From NCBI RefSeq assembly GCF_003605635.1, contig NZ_QMDW01000001.1, positions 62,001-126,000 on the forward strand: a stretch of DNA of 64,000 nt, in the 5' to 3' direction. The notes beneath the pieces are model-generated. The model was not told where the DNA came from, made no database searches, and was given only the letters and a program-made list of their open reading frames with translations. Both the position numbers and the translations under genes were made by a program. This DNA comes from Halonotius pteroides. GTDB taxonomy: Archaea > Halobacteriota > Halobacteria > Halobacteriales > Haloferacaceae. Position 1 is the first letter of the stretch, and each line of letters starts with the position of its first letter. Below, piece after piece: positions 18,562-27,031 of this stretch.

Positions 18562-20414
18562 CAGATTGGTTTGAGCGTACCGTCGTCGGGTTCGTAACAC
18601 CGACCGCCCATCAGCGCGTCGTCGATGGCGTCCTCAACGGCCCCGACAGCGACACCGTGTTCGTCGACGACCGCTGCCACAACAGCCTCGCGATCGGCCC
18701 CGTTGCCGTCATCAAGATCGCTCATCAGCTCGACGGCCGCGTCTTCGATGTCGACAGCCGTCTTGTTGTTGGCTGCCGATGTGTCCGATTCGGGGGGCTC
18801 GTCGGTCGATACCGCGGCATCGGTTCTCGCGTTGTCGCTGTCGTTGTCACCTTCGTCGTCGCTGTCGACGCGCTCGACAGTATCATCGAAAGAGCCGAGC
18901 GTGTCGGTGTCGTCAGTCGATGTCGTCGTCGGCTCGGTATCGGCTGTGGGCTCGTCGGCTGCTTCGGCCTCGGCCGCGAGTTCGTCGGCATCGGGCACGT
19001 CGATGTCGGCCTCGCCGGCCGGATCTACCTCGTTGCCGCTCGAAAAGTCCGCGCCGAACTCGGATTCCAACTCCTCGGCACGCTCCGCATCGAGTTCGTA
19101 CATCTCCGGGTCGTCGCCCGCGTCAGCGGTATCATCGGGCCGATCCGACTCGCTGCTCGCTGGTGGCTCCGTGGCAGCGTCCGCAGTTGCCGATCGGGTG
19201 GTGTCAGATTCCGTTGCTGTGTCCGTCGTCGCAGTTGTCGACGGCTCGACTGGGGCCGACTCAGCCGTTGCGTCGGGCGTCGGCGAGTCGTCGCTTGTGG
19301 CGGGTGACGACCCGTCGCTCGCGGTGGTTGTATTTGAATCGTCAGCCGTCTCGGTCGCTGTTGATGACGGCGCTGACGCAGGTGTATCAGCATCTGCGGA
19401 GTCAGATTCAACATCCGCGGTCGCCGTTGTGTCAGGCGATTCGGTCGTCTGGCTTGTTGGTGATTCGGCTGACTCGGATGTCGCACTCGCTGTCGAATCG
19501 GACGACTCGGTCGTTGTGCTTGTCGTTTGGGCGGACGAGTCAGCCGGTTCGCTTGGCGGATCAGTCGCCGCTGTCGACGCCCCGGCTGTCGCCGGATTCG
19601 ACCCCTCGGGTGTCGGTGCTGACTCGCTGGCCACACCAGCGAGAGCAATATCGACAGCCGGCAGCGAGCCGAGTGTTACGTCGCCGCCGCCACCGGGTGC
19701 GACATCGACCGGGCGCACCTCGTCGCGCTCGTCGGCTACGACTTCCAGGGCGTCGACCGCACATTGTCGGATCGCTTCGAGATAGGCGGTCGTCGTCCCG
19801 TAGTGATCGATGGCACGGGGAACCCCAGCCGCCAGCGACGCGTCAACGCCGGCGTCCGCCAACGCTGCCTCTAAGCCATCGCCAGTGTGCCCTGAATCAA
19901 GGGCTGCCGCAAAGACCGCAACCCGATCAAGCGTTGCCTCGGCGGCTGAGACCGTCCAGCGGTCACGGGTGTCGGCGGTCACCTCGCTGAGGCTCTCTGG
20001 GCGCACCGAGGTGAAGATCCGATCGGCATCGTCGGGTTCGAAGGTGCGAGCCTTGCCGGTGATCGACACAAACGACGGTGCGTCCGCACCATCGAGGAAG
20101 GCTTGGGCTTCGGGCTGGTACTGGCCGGCGTAGGTGACAAACGCGCCTGTCGGGTCGACGATGCGGCCCCGCAGCGTGTCAGTATTCAGTCGCTCGACCT
20201 CGGTCAGTACGCCGACGGTAAAAAGTCGATTAACCCGCAGGCCGGTCGGTGTGACGACGTAATTTGGGGCGCGCTCCTCGTCGCTTTCGGAATACGAGAG
20301 GGTGGCGTCATCGAACTCGGTTGCAAACAGCCGGTAGGCGACCTCTCGGGTGCCCGGCCCCGAGTCGCCGCCGGCGTCGTCGGTATCGCTGGTGTCGTCG
20401 GTGTTCGTGCTCAT
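18561..20414 (-). CDS. rpap1: RPA-associated protein Rpap1
   Basis: The 617-residue protein has an N-terminal OB-fold-like region (residues ~1-250; REVAYRLFATEFDDATLSYS, GRIVDPTGAFVTYAGQYQPE) typical of archaeal COG3390 RPA-associated proteins. A very long disordered linker (~250-555) of Ser, Thr, Asp, Glu, Ala and Pro follows. A C-terminal helical domain of about 60 residues then ends KPI. It acts with Rpa1 in single-strand DNA protection. Its start overlaps the rpa1 stop by four bases and its stop overlaps the rpe start, so the three form one operon. The linker is the likely site of length variation between species. Confidence 0.88.
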   Translation of the reverse strand: MSTNTDDTSDTDDAGGDSGPGTREVAYRLFATEFDDATLSYSESDEERAPNYVVTPTGLRVNRLFTVGVLTEVERLNTDTLRGRIVDPTGAFVTYAGQYQPEAQAFLDGADAPSFVSITGKARTFEPDDADRIFTSVRPESLSEVTADTRDRWTVSAAEATLDRVAVFAAALDSGHTGDGLEAALADAGVDASLAAGVPRAIDHYGTTTAYLEAIRQCAVDALEVVADERDEVRPVDVAPGGGGDVTLGSLPAVDIALAGVASESAPTPEGSNPATAGASTAATDPPSEPADSSAQTTSTTTESSDSTASATSESAESPTSQTTESPDTTATADVESDSADADTPASAPSSTATETADDSNTTTASDGSSPATSDDSPTPDATAESAPVEPSTTATTDTATESDTTRSATADAATEPPASSESDRPDDTADAGDDPEMYELDAERAEELESEFGADFSSGNEVDPAGEADIDVPDADELAAEAEAADEPTADTEPTTTSTDDTDTLGSFDDTVERVDSDDEGDNDSDNARTDAAVSTDEPPESDTSAANNKTAVDIEDAAVELMSDLDDGNGADREAVVAAVVDEHGVAVGAVEDAIDDALMGGRCYEPDDGTLKPI

Positions 20415-21685
20415 CCGTCCACCTCCGCGAGGACGGCTTGGGCACGCTCGACGGGGTCAGTGTCATCAGCCGCGAAATCCGCAACCGTGAGATTCGCGCC
20501 GTACTCATCGATCGAGAGGCTGCCACGGACGCGGTAGCTGTCACCGACCAGTTCCTCGCGGATCGTCTCGGCGACAACCCCCTTGTCCATCGCGTCACGG
20601 GCGGCCTCCTTGGCGTCAGCCATGTCGCCGCCGTAGATCTCCTCGGTCAGCTCCGAGCCGATGATCGCGGTCACAGTCGCGGTGCCGTCATCGAGGATCG
20701 CCTTGATCCGGAGGTCATCCTCGCCGTCGACGGTGCCGTGTACCCGACACTGGTCATTTTGGATCGCCCGGCCACACTCCGGACAGCGTTCGATCAGCCC
20801 GGATCCATCACGCACCTCCAAGACGTTAGCGACGACCTCGACATCGAAGAGCCCGCCGCTGTCGACGGCGTTGGCAAGCGAGAGCTGTGGTGCGTCGTCG
20901 GTGACAGCCACCGACTCCGCGAGTGGTGTCACCACCGAAAACTCAGAGACGTTGATCGACGGCGAGCCGCGGTACTCCCGAACATATACGTCCTCGATCC
21001 GGCAACTGGCATCGGCATCGATCTCGGGATGTGGATCCCAGTCAGTAAACGGGAGGCGTGCGGTCTCATCGGCAACAACGCCCGAGAGGATCTCGGTTTC
21101 GCCGTTGCGGCCGTCGATCGTTCTGGTTTCGACCTCTTGGATCTGTACCGCAATGTTGCGGCCGCGATCGCCCGGTGATAGCTCGATCAGGTTGCTGTCG
21201 CCGCCGATCTCGGCAGCTGTCTCGACCGGCTCCTCGGCCATCGCGACCGACGTTGACGAGCCGAGGTTGAGTTCGGGCTCACCCTCCCACTCACGAACAC
21301 CGGCGTTGCCGACGACCAGCGAGTCGCCGGCCTCGAAGCCGAAATCCTGCCAGGCGGTGTAGGAGATGGTGCCGGTCTCGTCGCCGAACCGGCCCTCGCG
21401 GATCGTCTGCTCGTCGCCTTGATACTGGATTGTCCGGGTGCCGACGGTCACCACGCGGACGCTGACGGTGACGTTGTTTTGGCCGGGAGCGATCTCGTCG
21501 AGCGCGACCGACTCCGGCTGGGCGGCGTCGCCACCACCCTCGCCGCCGTGTTTCCGCCGGATGCTCTGTTTGGCCTCCTCCAGCGGGACGCTGTACCCCA
21601 GCAGCGATTCCAGATCCTCTTTGACCTCCTGTTTGTCAACGCCGAGAGCGGAGGCAAGCTCCTCGGCAGGTGTGTCTACGTCCAT
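20411..21685 (-). CDS. rpa1: Replication protein A, Rpa1 type
   Basis: The 424-residue single-stranded DNA-binding protein has an N-terminal helical domain (residues 1-50), three OB folds (~70-147, 175-255, 280-400) and a zinc-finger in the third (C301, C304, C313, H316 in CPECG-x8-CRVHG). Typical OB elements are visible (VTVSVRVVTVGTRTI, GTISYTAWQDFGF, GNIAVQIQEVETRTI-like). It coats and protects ssDNA in replication and repair. It heads the rpa1-rpap1-rpe operon. ATG 21685 is chosen because a TATA box lies 29 bases upstream, implying a leaderless mRNA. Confidence 0.93.
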   Translation of the reverse strand: MDVDTPAEELASALGVDKQEVKEDLESLLGYSVPLEEAKQSIRRKHGGEGGGDAAQPESVALDEIAPGQNNVTVSVRVVTVGTRTIQYQGDEQTIREGRFGDETGTISYTAWQDFGFEAGDSLVVGNAGVREWEGEPELNLGSSTSVAMAEEPVETAAEIGGDSNLIELSPGDRGRNIAVQIQEVETRTIDGRNGETEILSGVVADETARLPFTDWDPHPEIDADASCRIEDVYVREYRGSPSINVSEFSVVTPLAESVAVTDDAPQLSLANAVDSGGLFDVEVVANVLEVRDGSGLIERCPECGRAIQNDQCRVHGTVDGEDDLRIKAILDDGTATVTAIIGSELTEEIYGGDMADAKEAARDAMDKGVVAETIREELVGDSYRVRGSLSIDEYGANLTVADFAADDTDPVERAQAVLAEVDG

Positions 21686-21710
21686 CACACCCAGCTTCGG
21701 CGGCCCGGGA

Positions 21711-21720
21711 TAAAAACTAT
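21711..21720 (-). promoter_or_regulatory. TATA box of rpa1 operon
   Basis: On the minus strand atagttttta is centred 29 bases upstream of the rpa1 ATG, which predicts a leaderless transcript of the whole repair operon. Confidence 0.5.
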
Positions 21721-21779
21721 TGCCGCGCCGACAGCCGACCCGGGGAACTCCTAAGTGGCCTCCCTCACCACAGACGGAT

Positions 21780-22157
21780 ATGAGCGAAGCCGCAGCCGAA
21801 CTGCCGACCGTGGAGTACACCACCCGCATCGAAGACGGCCAGACGATCATCGATGTGACCGGCGAGACAACGGTCGCCTTCATCGTCCAGTCGGCCGGCG
21901 GCGAACGGGTCTACTTCCCACCGGAGGATATGGACGAAAAGCCGGCTGGCGACCCCGACAGCCCATATCAACCAAGCGATAGCCCCTACGAAGCCGACAG
22001 TCCCTACCAGCCAGCCGACGCCGATAATCCGTATCAACCAAGCGAAGAACAGGAGGAAACAAGCACCCGTGGGGTGACCGAGACCAGAACCGGCTTCAAG
22101 ATCACGCATCCCGAGCCGGCACGTGAGATCACCGTTGTCCGTCGCACCGAGGCCTAA
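21780..22157 (+). CDS. Small protein with S/N-P-Y-Q-P repeats
   Basis: I recognise no characterised family. The 125-residue acidic protein has an N-terminal beta-rich part (TRIEDGQTIIDVTGETTVAF), then a low-complexity centre with four repeats of D-S/N-P-Y-(Q/E)-(P/A) near residues 60-90. A beta-rich C-terminus follows (GFKITHPEPAREITVVRR). Proline-tyrosine repeats of this kind often bind partner proteins or form flexible tethers, but no role is proven. It is divergent from rpa1 across 94 bases, so the two could share regulatory DNA. Its neighbour downstream is convergent. Confidence 0.8.
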   Translation: MSEAAAELPTVEYTTRIEDGQTIIDVTGETTVAFIVQSAGGERVYFPPEDMDEKPAGDPDSPYQPSDSPYEADSPYQPADADNPYQPSEEQEETSTRGVTETRTGFKITHPEPAREITVVRRTEA

Positions 22158-22228
22158 CGGTTCACTGCGGATTTTGAAGCAAGACAGAGCGACCAAACGC
22201 CACCACAAACCGGGGTGCTGAGGGTCGA

Positions 22229-23275
22229 TTACTCCAAGGCGTCGCTGTAGACCGCAAGTAGGTCGTCGGCGACCTCGTCCCACGTTCGCGGCTCGTACTC
22301 CGGCGGCCCCTCCCGGGCCAGTGCTTCCCTGATACCCTCGACGATCGAATCGGAGTGTGTCGTCACCTCAACCAGACAGCCATCGGGCAGGGTTTCGCGG
22401 ACACCGCTTGGGGTGGCGACAACCTGTGAGCCGGCCGCCAGCGCCTCGGTGATCGTCAGGCCGAACGGCTCGGCACGGGACGGCGAGATGAACACGTCGG
22501 CGGCTTCGTAGTAGTCGCCCAGTTCCTCCTCGGGGATGTAGCCCGCAAACTGGACGCGGTCGTCGATGCCGAGCAGCTCGGTGAACATCTTGAGATGTTC
22601 GGTCTGATGGCCGGAACCACCGAGGACGAGCGTTGCGTCGGTCGCACCCAGCTTTCGCATCGCATACAGCAGATGGGTGATCCCCTTCTGATCGGTGTGG
22701 CGACCGACGAAAAACAGCATCGGGCCGTCGATCCCGAGTTCGCTTTTGATGTTGACGCCGCTGGGGTCGACCGACGTAAACCCGTTGTGGACGATATGAG
22801 AGTCTGCACCATAGAGCTCCAAGACATCCTGACGGACGATATCGCTGACCGAGATCAACACATCTGATTGGTCGGCAACGCGCTGCTCAGTTTCGACCTC
22901 TCGCTCCGGTGGGTTGATGTTGCGATCCGGCGACAGCGAGTGAAACGACGACACCCACGTGGCATCGGTTTCGCGTTTGGCGCGCAGGCCCGGCCCGTAG
23001 CCGAACCAGTCGTTGGTGTGGGCGATATCGGCGGTGTCGGCGAGTTCGACGAACCTGTCGCCCATGCGGCCGACCCGGGAGATGATGTCGCCGTCGCCGG
23101 TATCGACGCTGTGGATGTTGTCGTAGTCGTCGGGGGCGTACTCCGCGGGGAGCAACAGCTTCTGCTCGATACCCTTCCGCTCGAAGGCATGGAACACTTC
23201 AGCGACGTAGGTGTCGAGACCGCCGGTCACGTTCGGTGGGAATCCCCAGCCCAGGGTGAGCACGCTCGGAGCCAT
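22229..23275 (-). CDS. Family 4 glycosyltransferase
   Basis: The 348-residue GT-B enzyme shows LGWGFPPNVTGGLDTYV at the N-terminal nucleotide-fold (glycine loop as in glycogen synthase-like GT4/GT5), LFFVGRHTDQKGITHLL at the start of the C-terminal fold, and the donor-site motif EPFGLTITEAL with the paired glutamates. It transfers a sugar from a nucleotide donor to an unknown acceptor. The GGLDTYVAEV region is typical of a branch near glycogen/starch synthases, so storage polysaccharide or surface glycan are both possible. It stands alone, divergent from the zinc-ribbon gene. Confidence 0.88.
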   Translation of the reverse strand: MAPSVLTLGWGFPPNVTGGLDTYVAEVFHAFERKGIEQKLLLPAEYAPDDYDNIHSVDTGDGDIISRVGRMGDRFVELADTADIAHTNDWFGYGPGLRAKRETDATWVSSFHSLSPDRNINPPEREVETEQRVADQSDVLISVSDIVRQDVLELYGADSHIVHNGFTSVDPSGVNIKSELGIDGPMLFFVGRHTDQKGITHLLYAMRKLGATDATLVLGGSGHQTEHLKMFTELLGIDDRVQFAGYIPEEELGDYYEAADVFISPSRAEPFGLTITEALAAGSQVVATPSGVRETLPDGCLVEVTTHSDSIVEGIREALAREGPPEYEPRTWDEVADDLLAVYSDALE

Positions 23276-23370
23276 ATCAGTTCAGTCCACCCACCACCAC
23301 TTAGGGGTTGGCCATAGAGCGAGCCGTTCGCAGGGGAGACGGGTCGGTGATCGCGGCCATCCGATGACCG

Positions 23371-23380
23371 ATATCTTAAC
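23371..23380 (+). promoter_or_regulatory. TATA box of zinc-ribbon gene
   Basis: atatcttaac is centred about 28 bases before ATG 23405, supporting the small gene as a leaderless transcript. Confidence 0.45.
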
Positions 23381-23404
23381 AGTCGGCAGCCCGAACTGCG
23401 ACGT

Positions 23405-23569
23405 ATGAGCCTCGAAACCGAGCAGCACTGTCCGGAGTGTGAGACCGGCCAGACGTTTTACCGCACGGCGAGTACGACACTACATCTCGGTGAGAAGACA
23501 AAGTGGGCCTGTGCGGACTGCGGCTATGCGTTTGCGAGCGTCGGCGACATCACAACGCTGTCAGCCTGA
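23405..23569 (+). CDS. 54-aa zinc-ribbon microprotein
   Basis: The frame encodes 54 residues with two CxxC knuckles: HCPECETGQTFYRTAS (C9, C12) and WACADCGYAFASVGD (C36, C39). That is a classic zinc beta-ribbon of the kind common among small haloarchaeal proteins. The composition and codon use fit the genome, and a TATA box sits at the leaderless distance. It may bind nucleic acid or a partner protein; no role is established. The cheF gene follows 106 bases downstream in the same direction. Confidence 0.85.
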   Translation: MSLETEQHCPECETGQTFYRTASTTLHLGEKTKWACADCGYAFASVGDITTLSA

Positions 23570-23675
23570 TCGACACACGCCACCACCGTCGCCAGCAGCG
23601 ACACGGCTAAGACACTTCCATGCGTAGAAAACAACATGGGCAGGGCCGGCGGGATACCGGGAGTGAGCGAAGGCT

Positions 23676-24539
23676 ATGGGTGACGAAGAGTATCAGATAG
23701 CCGATGGGAAAGGGCGGTTCACGATCGCGGTCAAGGACGGCCGCAAACTCAACAACATTTCCTGGGAGAGCGGCCGGATTCTGTTGTCGAACAAGCGGCT
23801 CATTCTCGCCGGCAACGACGGCAAGCGCACGATCAAACTCTCGGATGTCACCGGGCTCTCGGGGCGGGAAGACGCAACCCAGTCGATCGCCGCGATGTCG
23901 AACTATCTGAGCGTCAAGGTCGGTGATGACGTACTTATCATCGCTCCCAACGACCACGAGACGTTCAAGACCGCCTTTTTTACTGCGATGCTCGGAGAAA
24001 CGGCCATCACGGCCAAACATCCGGCTGTCGAGGGCGGGGTCGTCCAAAACAGTCCGTGGGAGAAAGCTCGCCTCGCTGTCGAACCCGAATCGCTGCTGGT
24101 CACCGTAGAGAGCGGCAGCCTCGTCGAGTTGGATCTCGATGAGATCAGTGAGATCGATACCGAACAGCGAACCGTCGACGGCAAGAAACGAACCGTCATC
24201 GAGGTCTCACACGTCGAGGGGGCGACAAACGTCGAAACGCATCTCACCGGCACAGCACGTACGTGCATCTTCGCCCAGGCGTTTCTCAAGGAGGGTGAGC
24301 GACGCAGCGAGACAAACGTTGATCTCGATCCCTCCGAAGAGGAGGTGTTGATGGCACTGTATTCGGGTGTGTCGCCGTTTAGCATCCCGGAGTTTATCGG
24401 CCAAGATGTCAAGACGGTCGAGGAAACCTTTGAGAAGCTGATCGAACTCGATATCGTCGATAAGGTGCGGGAACGACGGGAAGTGACACTCAACTCACGC
24501 GGGCGCAACATCGCCAGCGAGGCGATGGGCGAGCAGTAA
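23676..24539 (+). CDS. cheF: Taxis protein CheF
   Basis: The 287-residue protein matches archaeal CheF (formerly DUF439). CheF links the chemotaxis relay (CheY, CheC, CheD) to the archaellum motor. Characteristic parts are the N-terminal PH-like region with GRILLSNKRLILAGNDGKRT, the middle HPAVEGGVVQNSPWEKARL, and the C-terminal winged-helix part EEVLMALYSGVSPFSIPEFI ending in GRNIASEAMGEQ. The length is typical. No other chemotaxis or archaellum gene occurs in this window, so this copy is outside the usual fla/che cluster and may be a second paralog. Confidence 0.82.
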   Translation: MGDEEYQIADGKGRFTIAVKDGRKLNNISWESGRILLSNKRLILAGNDGKRTIKLSDVTGLSGREDATQSIAAMSNYLSVKVGDDVLIIAPNDHETFKTAFFTAMLGETAITAKHPAVEGGVVQNSPWEKARLAVEPESLLVTVESGSLVELDLDEISEIDTEQRTVDGKKRTVIEVSHVEGATNVETHLTGTARTCIFAQAFLKEGERRSETNVDLDPSEEEVLMALYSGVSPFSIPEFIGQDVKTVEETFEKLIELDIVDKVRERREVTLNSRGRNIASEAMGEQ

Positions 24540-24626
24540 GTGCGATCGAAGGGGTGCTGTCACGGGATGGCCGTCTCTGCATAGTTGACAGGTGTGTTTA
24601 TACCGGCTCCAAGAGAAGGAGATTAC

Positions 24627-24914
24627 ATGCCAGAAGAGGTGCTCTTCAGTTCGGAACAACAGCACAGCCGCGAAGAGATCGCAACGTACTTCCACGATGT
24701 CGCCGACAAACTCGCAGCCGGCGAGGCGATCACGCTCAGTTCCGGTTCGGAATCGACCACGATGGATCCGCCGGCGCGGCCAACCTTCGAGGTCAAAGCC
24801 GAGCGAGAGGGGCCGGCTGCGGGCCCAGCCGAGTTGAGCATCGAGTTTGAGCTAGAGTGGGACGAAGCCGACAGCGGAAACGAGAGTTCCAACGGCGAGT
24901 TGCGGATCGAGTGA
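24627..24914 (+). CDS. Amphi-Trp domain protein
   Basis: A 95-residue acidic protein with the small alpha/beta 'amphi-Trp' fold. It begins MPEEVLFSSEQQHSREEIAT, continues with a helix and VADKLAAGEAITLSSG, and ends in a strand rich in alternating acidic and hydrophobic residues (LSIEFELEWDE). The function is unknown; these small proteins are widespread in haloarchaea. ATG 24627 has an AAGGAG Shine-Dalgarno about eight bases upstream. It lies between cheF and a winged-helix gene, with no overlap. Confidence 0.82.
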   Translation: MPEEVLFSSEQQHSREEIATYFHDVADKLAAGEAITLSSGSESTTMDPPARPTFEVKAEREGPAAGPAELSIEFELEWDEADSGNESSNGELRIE

Positions 24915-24988
24915 GTCGGCTGTCAGCACTACAATCCTGATTTGAGTCTGGAACGCACGCAAATAGTTTGGCTGTGAAACGACACACA

Positions 24989-25621
24989 ATGGCCGATTTC
25001 ATCGAGCGACTCCAGCAACGATCAAGTGAGCCGACCCAGCAGCCCCGCATTATGGAGATGGACGACGAGGATACCGATGAGGTGCTGTCAGCGTTGTCGC
25101 CGACCACGCGTCGTCGTCTCTATCGAGCCCTGTTTACCGAGCCACAGACTACCTCCGAACTCGCCGAAAGCGTCGACACCTCGATCCAAAACGTCCAGTA
25201 TCACCTAAAGACGCTCCAAGACGCCGGCCTCGTTGATCCGGTTGAGACCGTCTACTCCGGGAAGGGCAACGAGATGACCGTTTTTGCGCCCGCCAGCGAT
25301 CCGCTGGTTTTCGTCGGCGACGCGGATCGGCTGCCGGCGATCAACGAATCGCTCTCCCACGTTGTCGGCGGGTTGGCCGTGTTGGGTGTGGCGAGTCTCC
25401 TCGTCCAGTGGGTTGTTGCGCGTGAGTTTGCGGTGCGCCCGCAGGCCCGCGAGGCCTCAGCGATGACAGCCACCGAGGAGGCGGCGATGGAGGCGGCCGC
25501 CCAAACCGGTGCCGACCCGGGTCTCCAGTGGCTCATTATCGAGGTGCTTGAACCCGGGCTGGTGTTTTTTGTTGGCAGCCTAGTCGTGGCCGCACTCGTC
25601 GTATGGTTCCGTCGGTCGTGA
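24989..25621 (+). CDS. Winged-helix regulator with two membrane helices
   Basis: Residues ~25-90 form an ArsR-like winged helix (LSALSPTTRRRLYRALFTEP, ELAESVDTSIQNVQYHLKTL, then the wing VETVYSGKGNEMTVFAP). About 100 residues further on are two transmembrane helices (SHVVGGLAVLGVASLLVQWV and LVFFVGSLVVAALVVWF) with a short linker between. It looks like a membrane-anchored DNA-binding protein, a layout repeatedly seen in haloarchaea. The sensed signal is unknown. ATG 24989 is preferred to the TTG and GTG seven and five codons upstream. Confidence 0.82.
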   Translation: MADFIERLQQRSSEPTQQPRIMEMDDEDTDEVLSALSPTTRRRLYRALFTEPQTTSELAESVDTSIQNVQYHLKTLQDAGLVDPVETVYSGKGNEMTVFAPASDPLVFVGDADRLPAINESLSHVVGGLAVLGVASLLVQWVVAREFAVRPQAREASAMTATEEAAMEAAAQTGADPGLQWLIIEVLEPGLVFFVGSLVVAALVVWFRRS

Positions 25622-25732
25622 GGGTGATGGCGTGTCGGTTGCGGACTGACTTCGCGCTGTGAAATCCGCCACGGCGGTTTATCAGGACTGTCTACACAGG
25701 AGCACCCGTGCAACGACGCTGCCCGCCACGAC

Positions 25733-25888
25733 ATGCCGATCGCGACAACCGGCGACTGCGACGAGCTGTTGGATCGACTGACTACGGTCGACCGTCCCAA
25801 CTCACGGCCAGCAACCACTCACAGCAACACAGAGACGACACCCGACCACCGCAACACCCGATCGGAGGCTACCGATGACGACAACTGA
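25733..25888 (+). CDS. Candidate 51-aa acidic microprotein
   Basis: The frame from ATG 25733 encodes 51 residues, begins MPIATTGDCDELLDRLTTVD, and ends in an acidic tail (SEATDDDN). Third codon positions are mostly G or C, as in the neighbours. It overlaps the following gene by 14 bases, in another frame. A TATA-like gtttatc at 25677-25683 could drive both. A competing GTG frame from 25708 is arginine-rich and less likely. Expression is uncertain. Confidence 0.4.
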   Translation: MPIATTGDCDELLDRLTTVDRPNSRPATTHSNTETTPDHRNTRSEATDDDN

Positions 25889-26987
25889 TCGCCTCCAGGC
25901 GGCCGGCGGCACCACAAAGCGATACCTCACGGCGCTCAACGGTGAGGGCTGGCTCAAACTCGGTGTCGTCGTGCTCCTGTTTTCGATCGGTGCAGGCATC
26001 GGACTGAACACTCTCGGGGTTCTCACCCCTGAACAGTCAGTAGAGGCAATCAACTGGCAGCAAGCCACCGGCGAAGCGGCTATCGCAGCTCTGGTTGTTG
26101 GTGTCGTCGGCTACGTGGCTGCCGTTGCCGACTTTGTCTTTGTCGCCTCGCTGCGCTCCGGGCGGCTCCCGGTGTGGTCATACGTCAAAGCAAATCTCCG
26201 ACGAGCCGGCTGGCTGGTGGTGTTTCGTGCGGCCATCGTTCTCGGTGCCCTCGGGGTTGTTGCCGCGGTGATCGCCACAACGGTTGGGATCACACAGCCA
26301 ACAGCCGAGGAACTGACCGGCGGTGAGAGCATCCTCGTCGGCGTGACCGCAGCCGTGGCGGCCGTCGGCTGGCTCGTCATCAGCACCGTGACCAACGCGT
26401 TTGTGGTACCGATTATGCAGTACGAACATCGCGGCCCACTCGACGCGTGGCGGCGGTTCACCCACGCGATCAGTGGCCACTGGACGGCCGTGGCTGTATT
26501 TCTGCTCGTTGCCGTCGTCATCAGCACGGTGGTCGGCGTCGCGCTGTTCGTGGTGAGCTTCTTTGTCATGCTCGTCGGTGGCTTGCTGTTGGCTGGTGGG
26601 GGCGTTCTTGTCGCCGAGAACGCTCCCGCACTTGAACCGGTTGTCGTGGTTGGGCTTATCGCCAGCTATCTTGGCTACCGGTACGTGGTATCGCTGATAC
26701 GAGCTCCTGTTCGGAGCTATCTGCGGTACTACGCGTTGTTGCTGCTTGGTGACGTATCGCCGTCGTTGGCGATGATCACCGACGAGGTAACCGGCGAAGC
26801 TACCACAACCGAAGAAGACAGTGCAGACATAACCGGTGGAGGAGCAACGTCTGACGACACCGACAACAACAACGCTGGCGACGAGACGGTCGATAGCAAC
26901 GGTGGTGACGAGCAAACAACCGACGGTGATCGTGTTGACGACGACCAAGCAGCCGCCGCTGACGATCGTACAGACGATTCTGCGTAA
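25875..26987 (+). CDS. DUF7544-like multi-pass membrane protein
   Basis: The 370-residue protein has about six transmembrane helices, starting with GWLKLGVVVLLFSIGAGIGL and including a polar loop with YEHRGPLDAWRRFTHAISGH before the fourth helix. A C-terminal tail of about 85 residues is extremely rich in Asp, Thr and Asn. The loop motif is typical of the haloarchaeal DUF7544 family of unknown function. The tail is disordered and acidic, as often seen in the cytoplasmic ends of halophile membrane proteins. It ends convergently with the lipoprotein gene 44 bases downstream. Confidence 0.72.
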   Translation: MTTTDRLQAAGGTTKRYLTALNGEGWLKLGVVVLLFSIGAGIGLNTLGVLTPEQSVEAINWQQATGEAAIAALVVGVVGYVAAVADFVFVASLRSGRLPVWSYVKANLRRAGWLVVFRAAIVLGALGVVAAVIATTVGITQPTAEELTGGESILVGVTAAVAAVGWLVISTVTNAFVVPIMQYEHRGPLDAWRRFTHAISGHWTAVAVFLLVAVVISTVVGVALFVVSFFVMLVGGLLLAGGGVLVAENAPALEPVVVVGLIASYLGYRYVVSLIRAPVRSYLRYYALLLLGDVSPSLAMITDEVTGEATTTEEDSADITGGGATSDDTDNNNAGDETVDSNGGDEQTTDGDRVDDDQAAAADDRTDDSA

Positions 26988-27031
26988 CTCAGCTGGTTGC
27001 TATATGATATACTGACGCCAGCCAGCGCGGC

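Noticed and set aside
18625-19785. Long plus-strand open frame (386 codons) opposite rpap1
   Set aside because: Its Ser/Ala/Val repeats are the mirror image of the Rpap1 low-complexity linker; no start signal or family.
25708-25878. GTG frame overlapping the next gene by ATGA
   Set aside because: The product would be arginine-rich and basic, unlike haloarchaeal proteins; the 25733 frame is more plausible.
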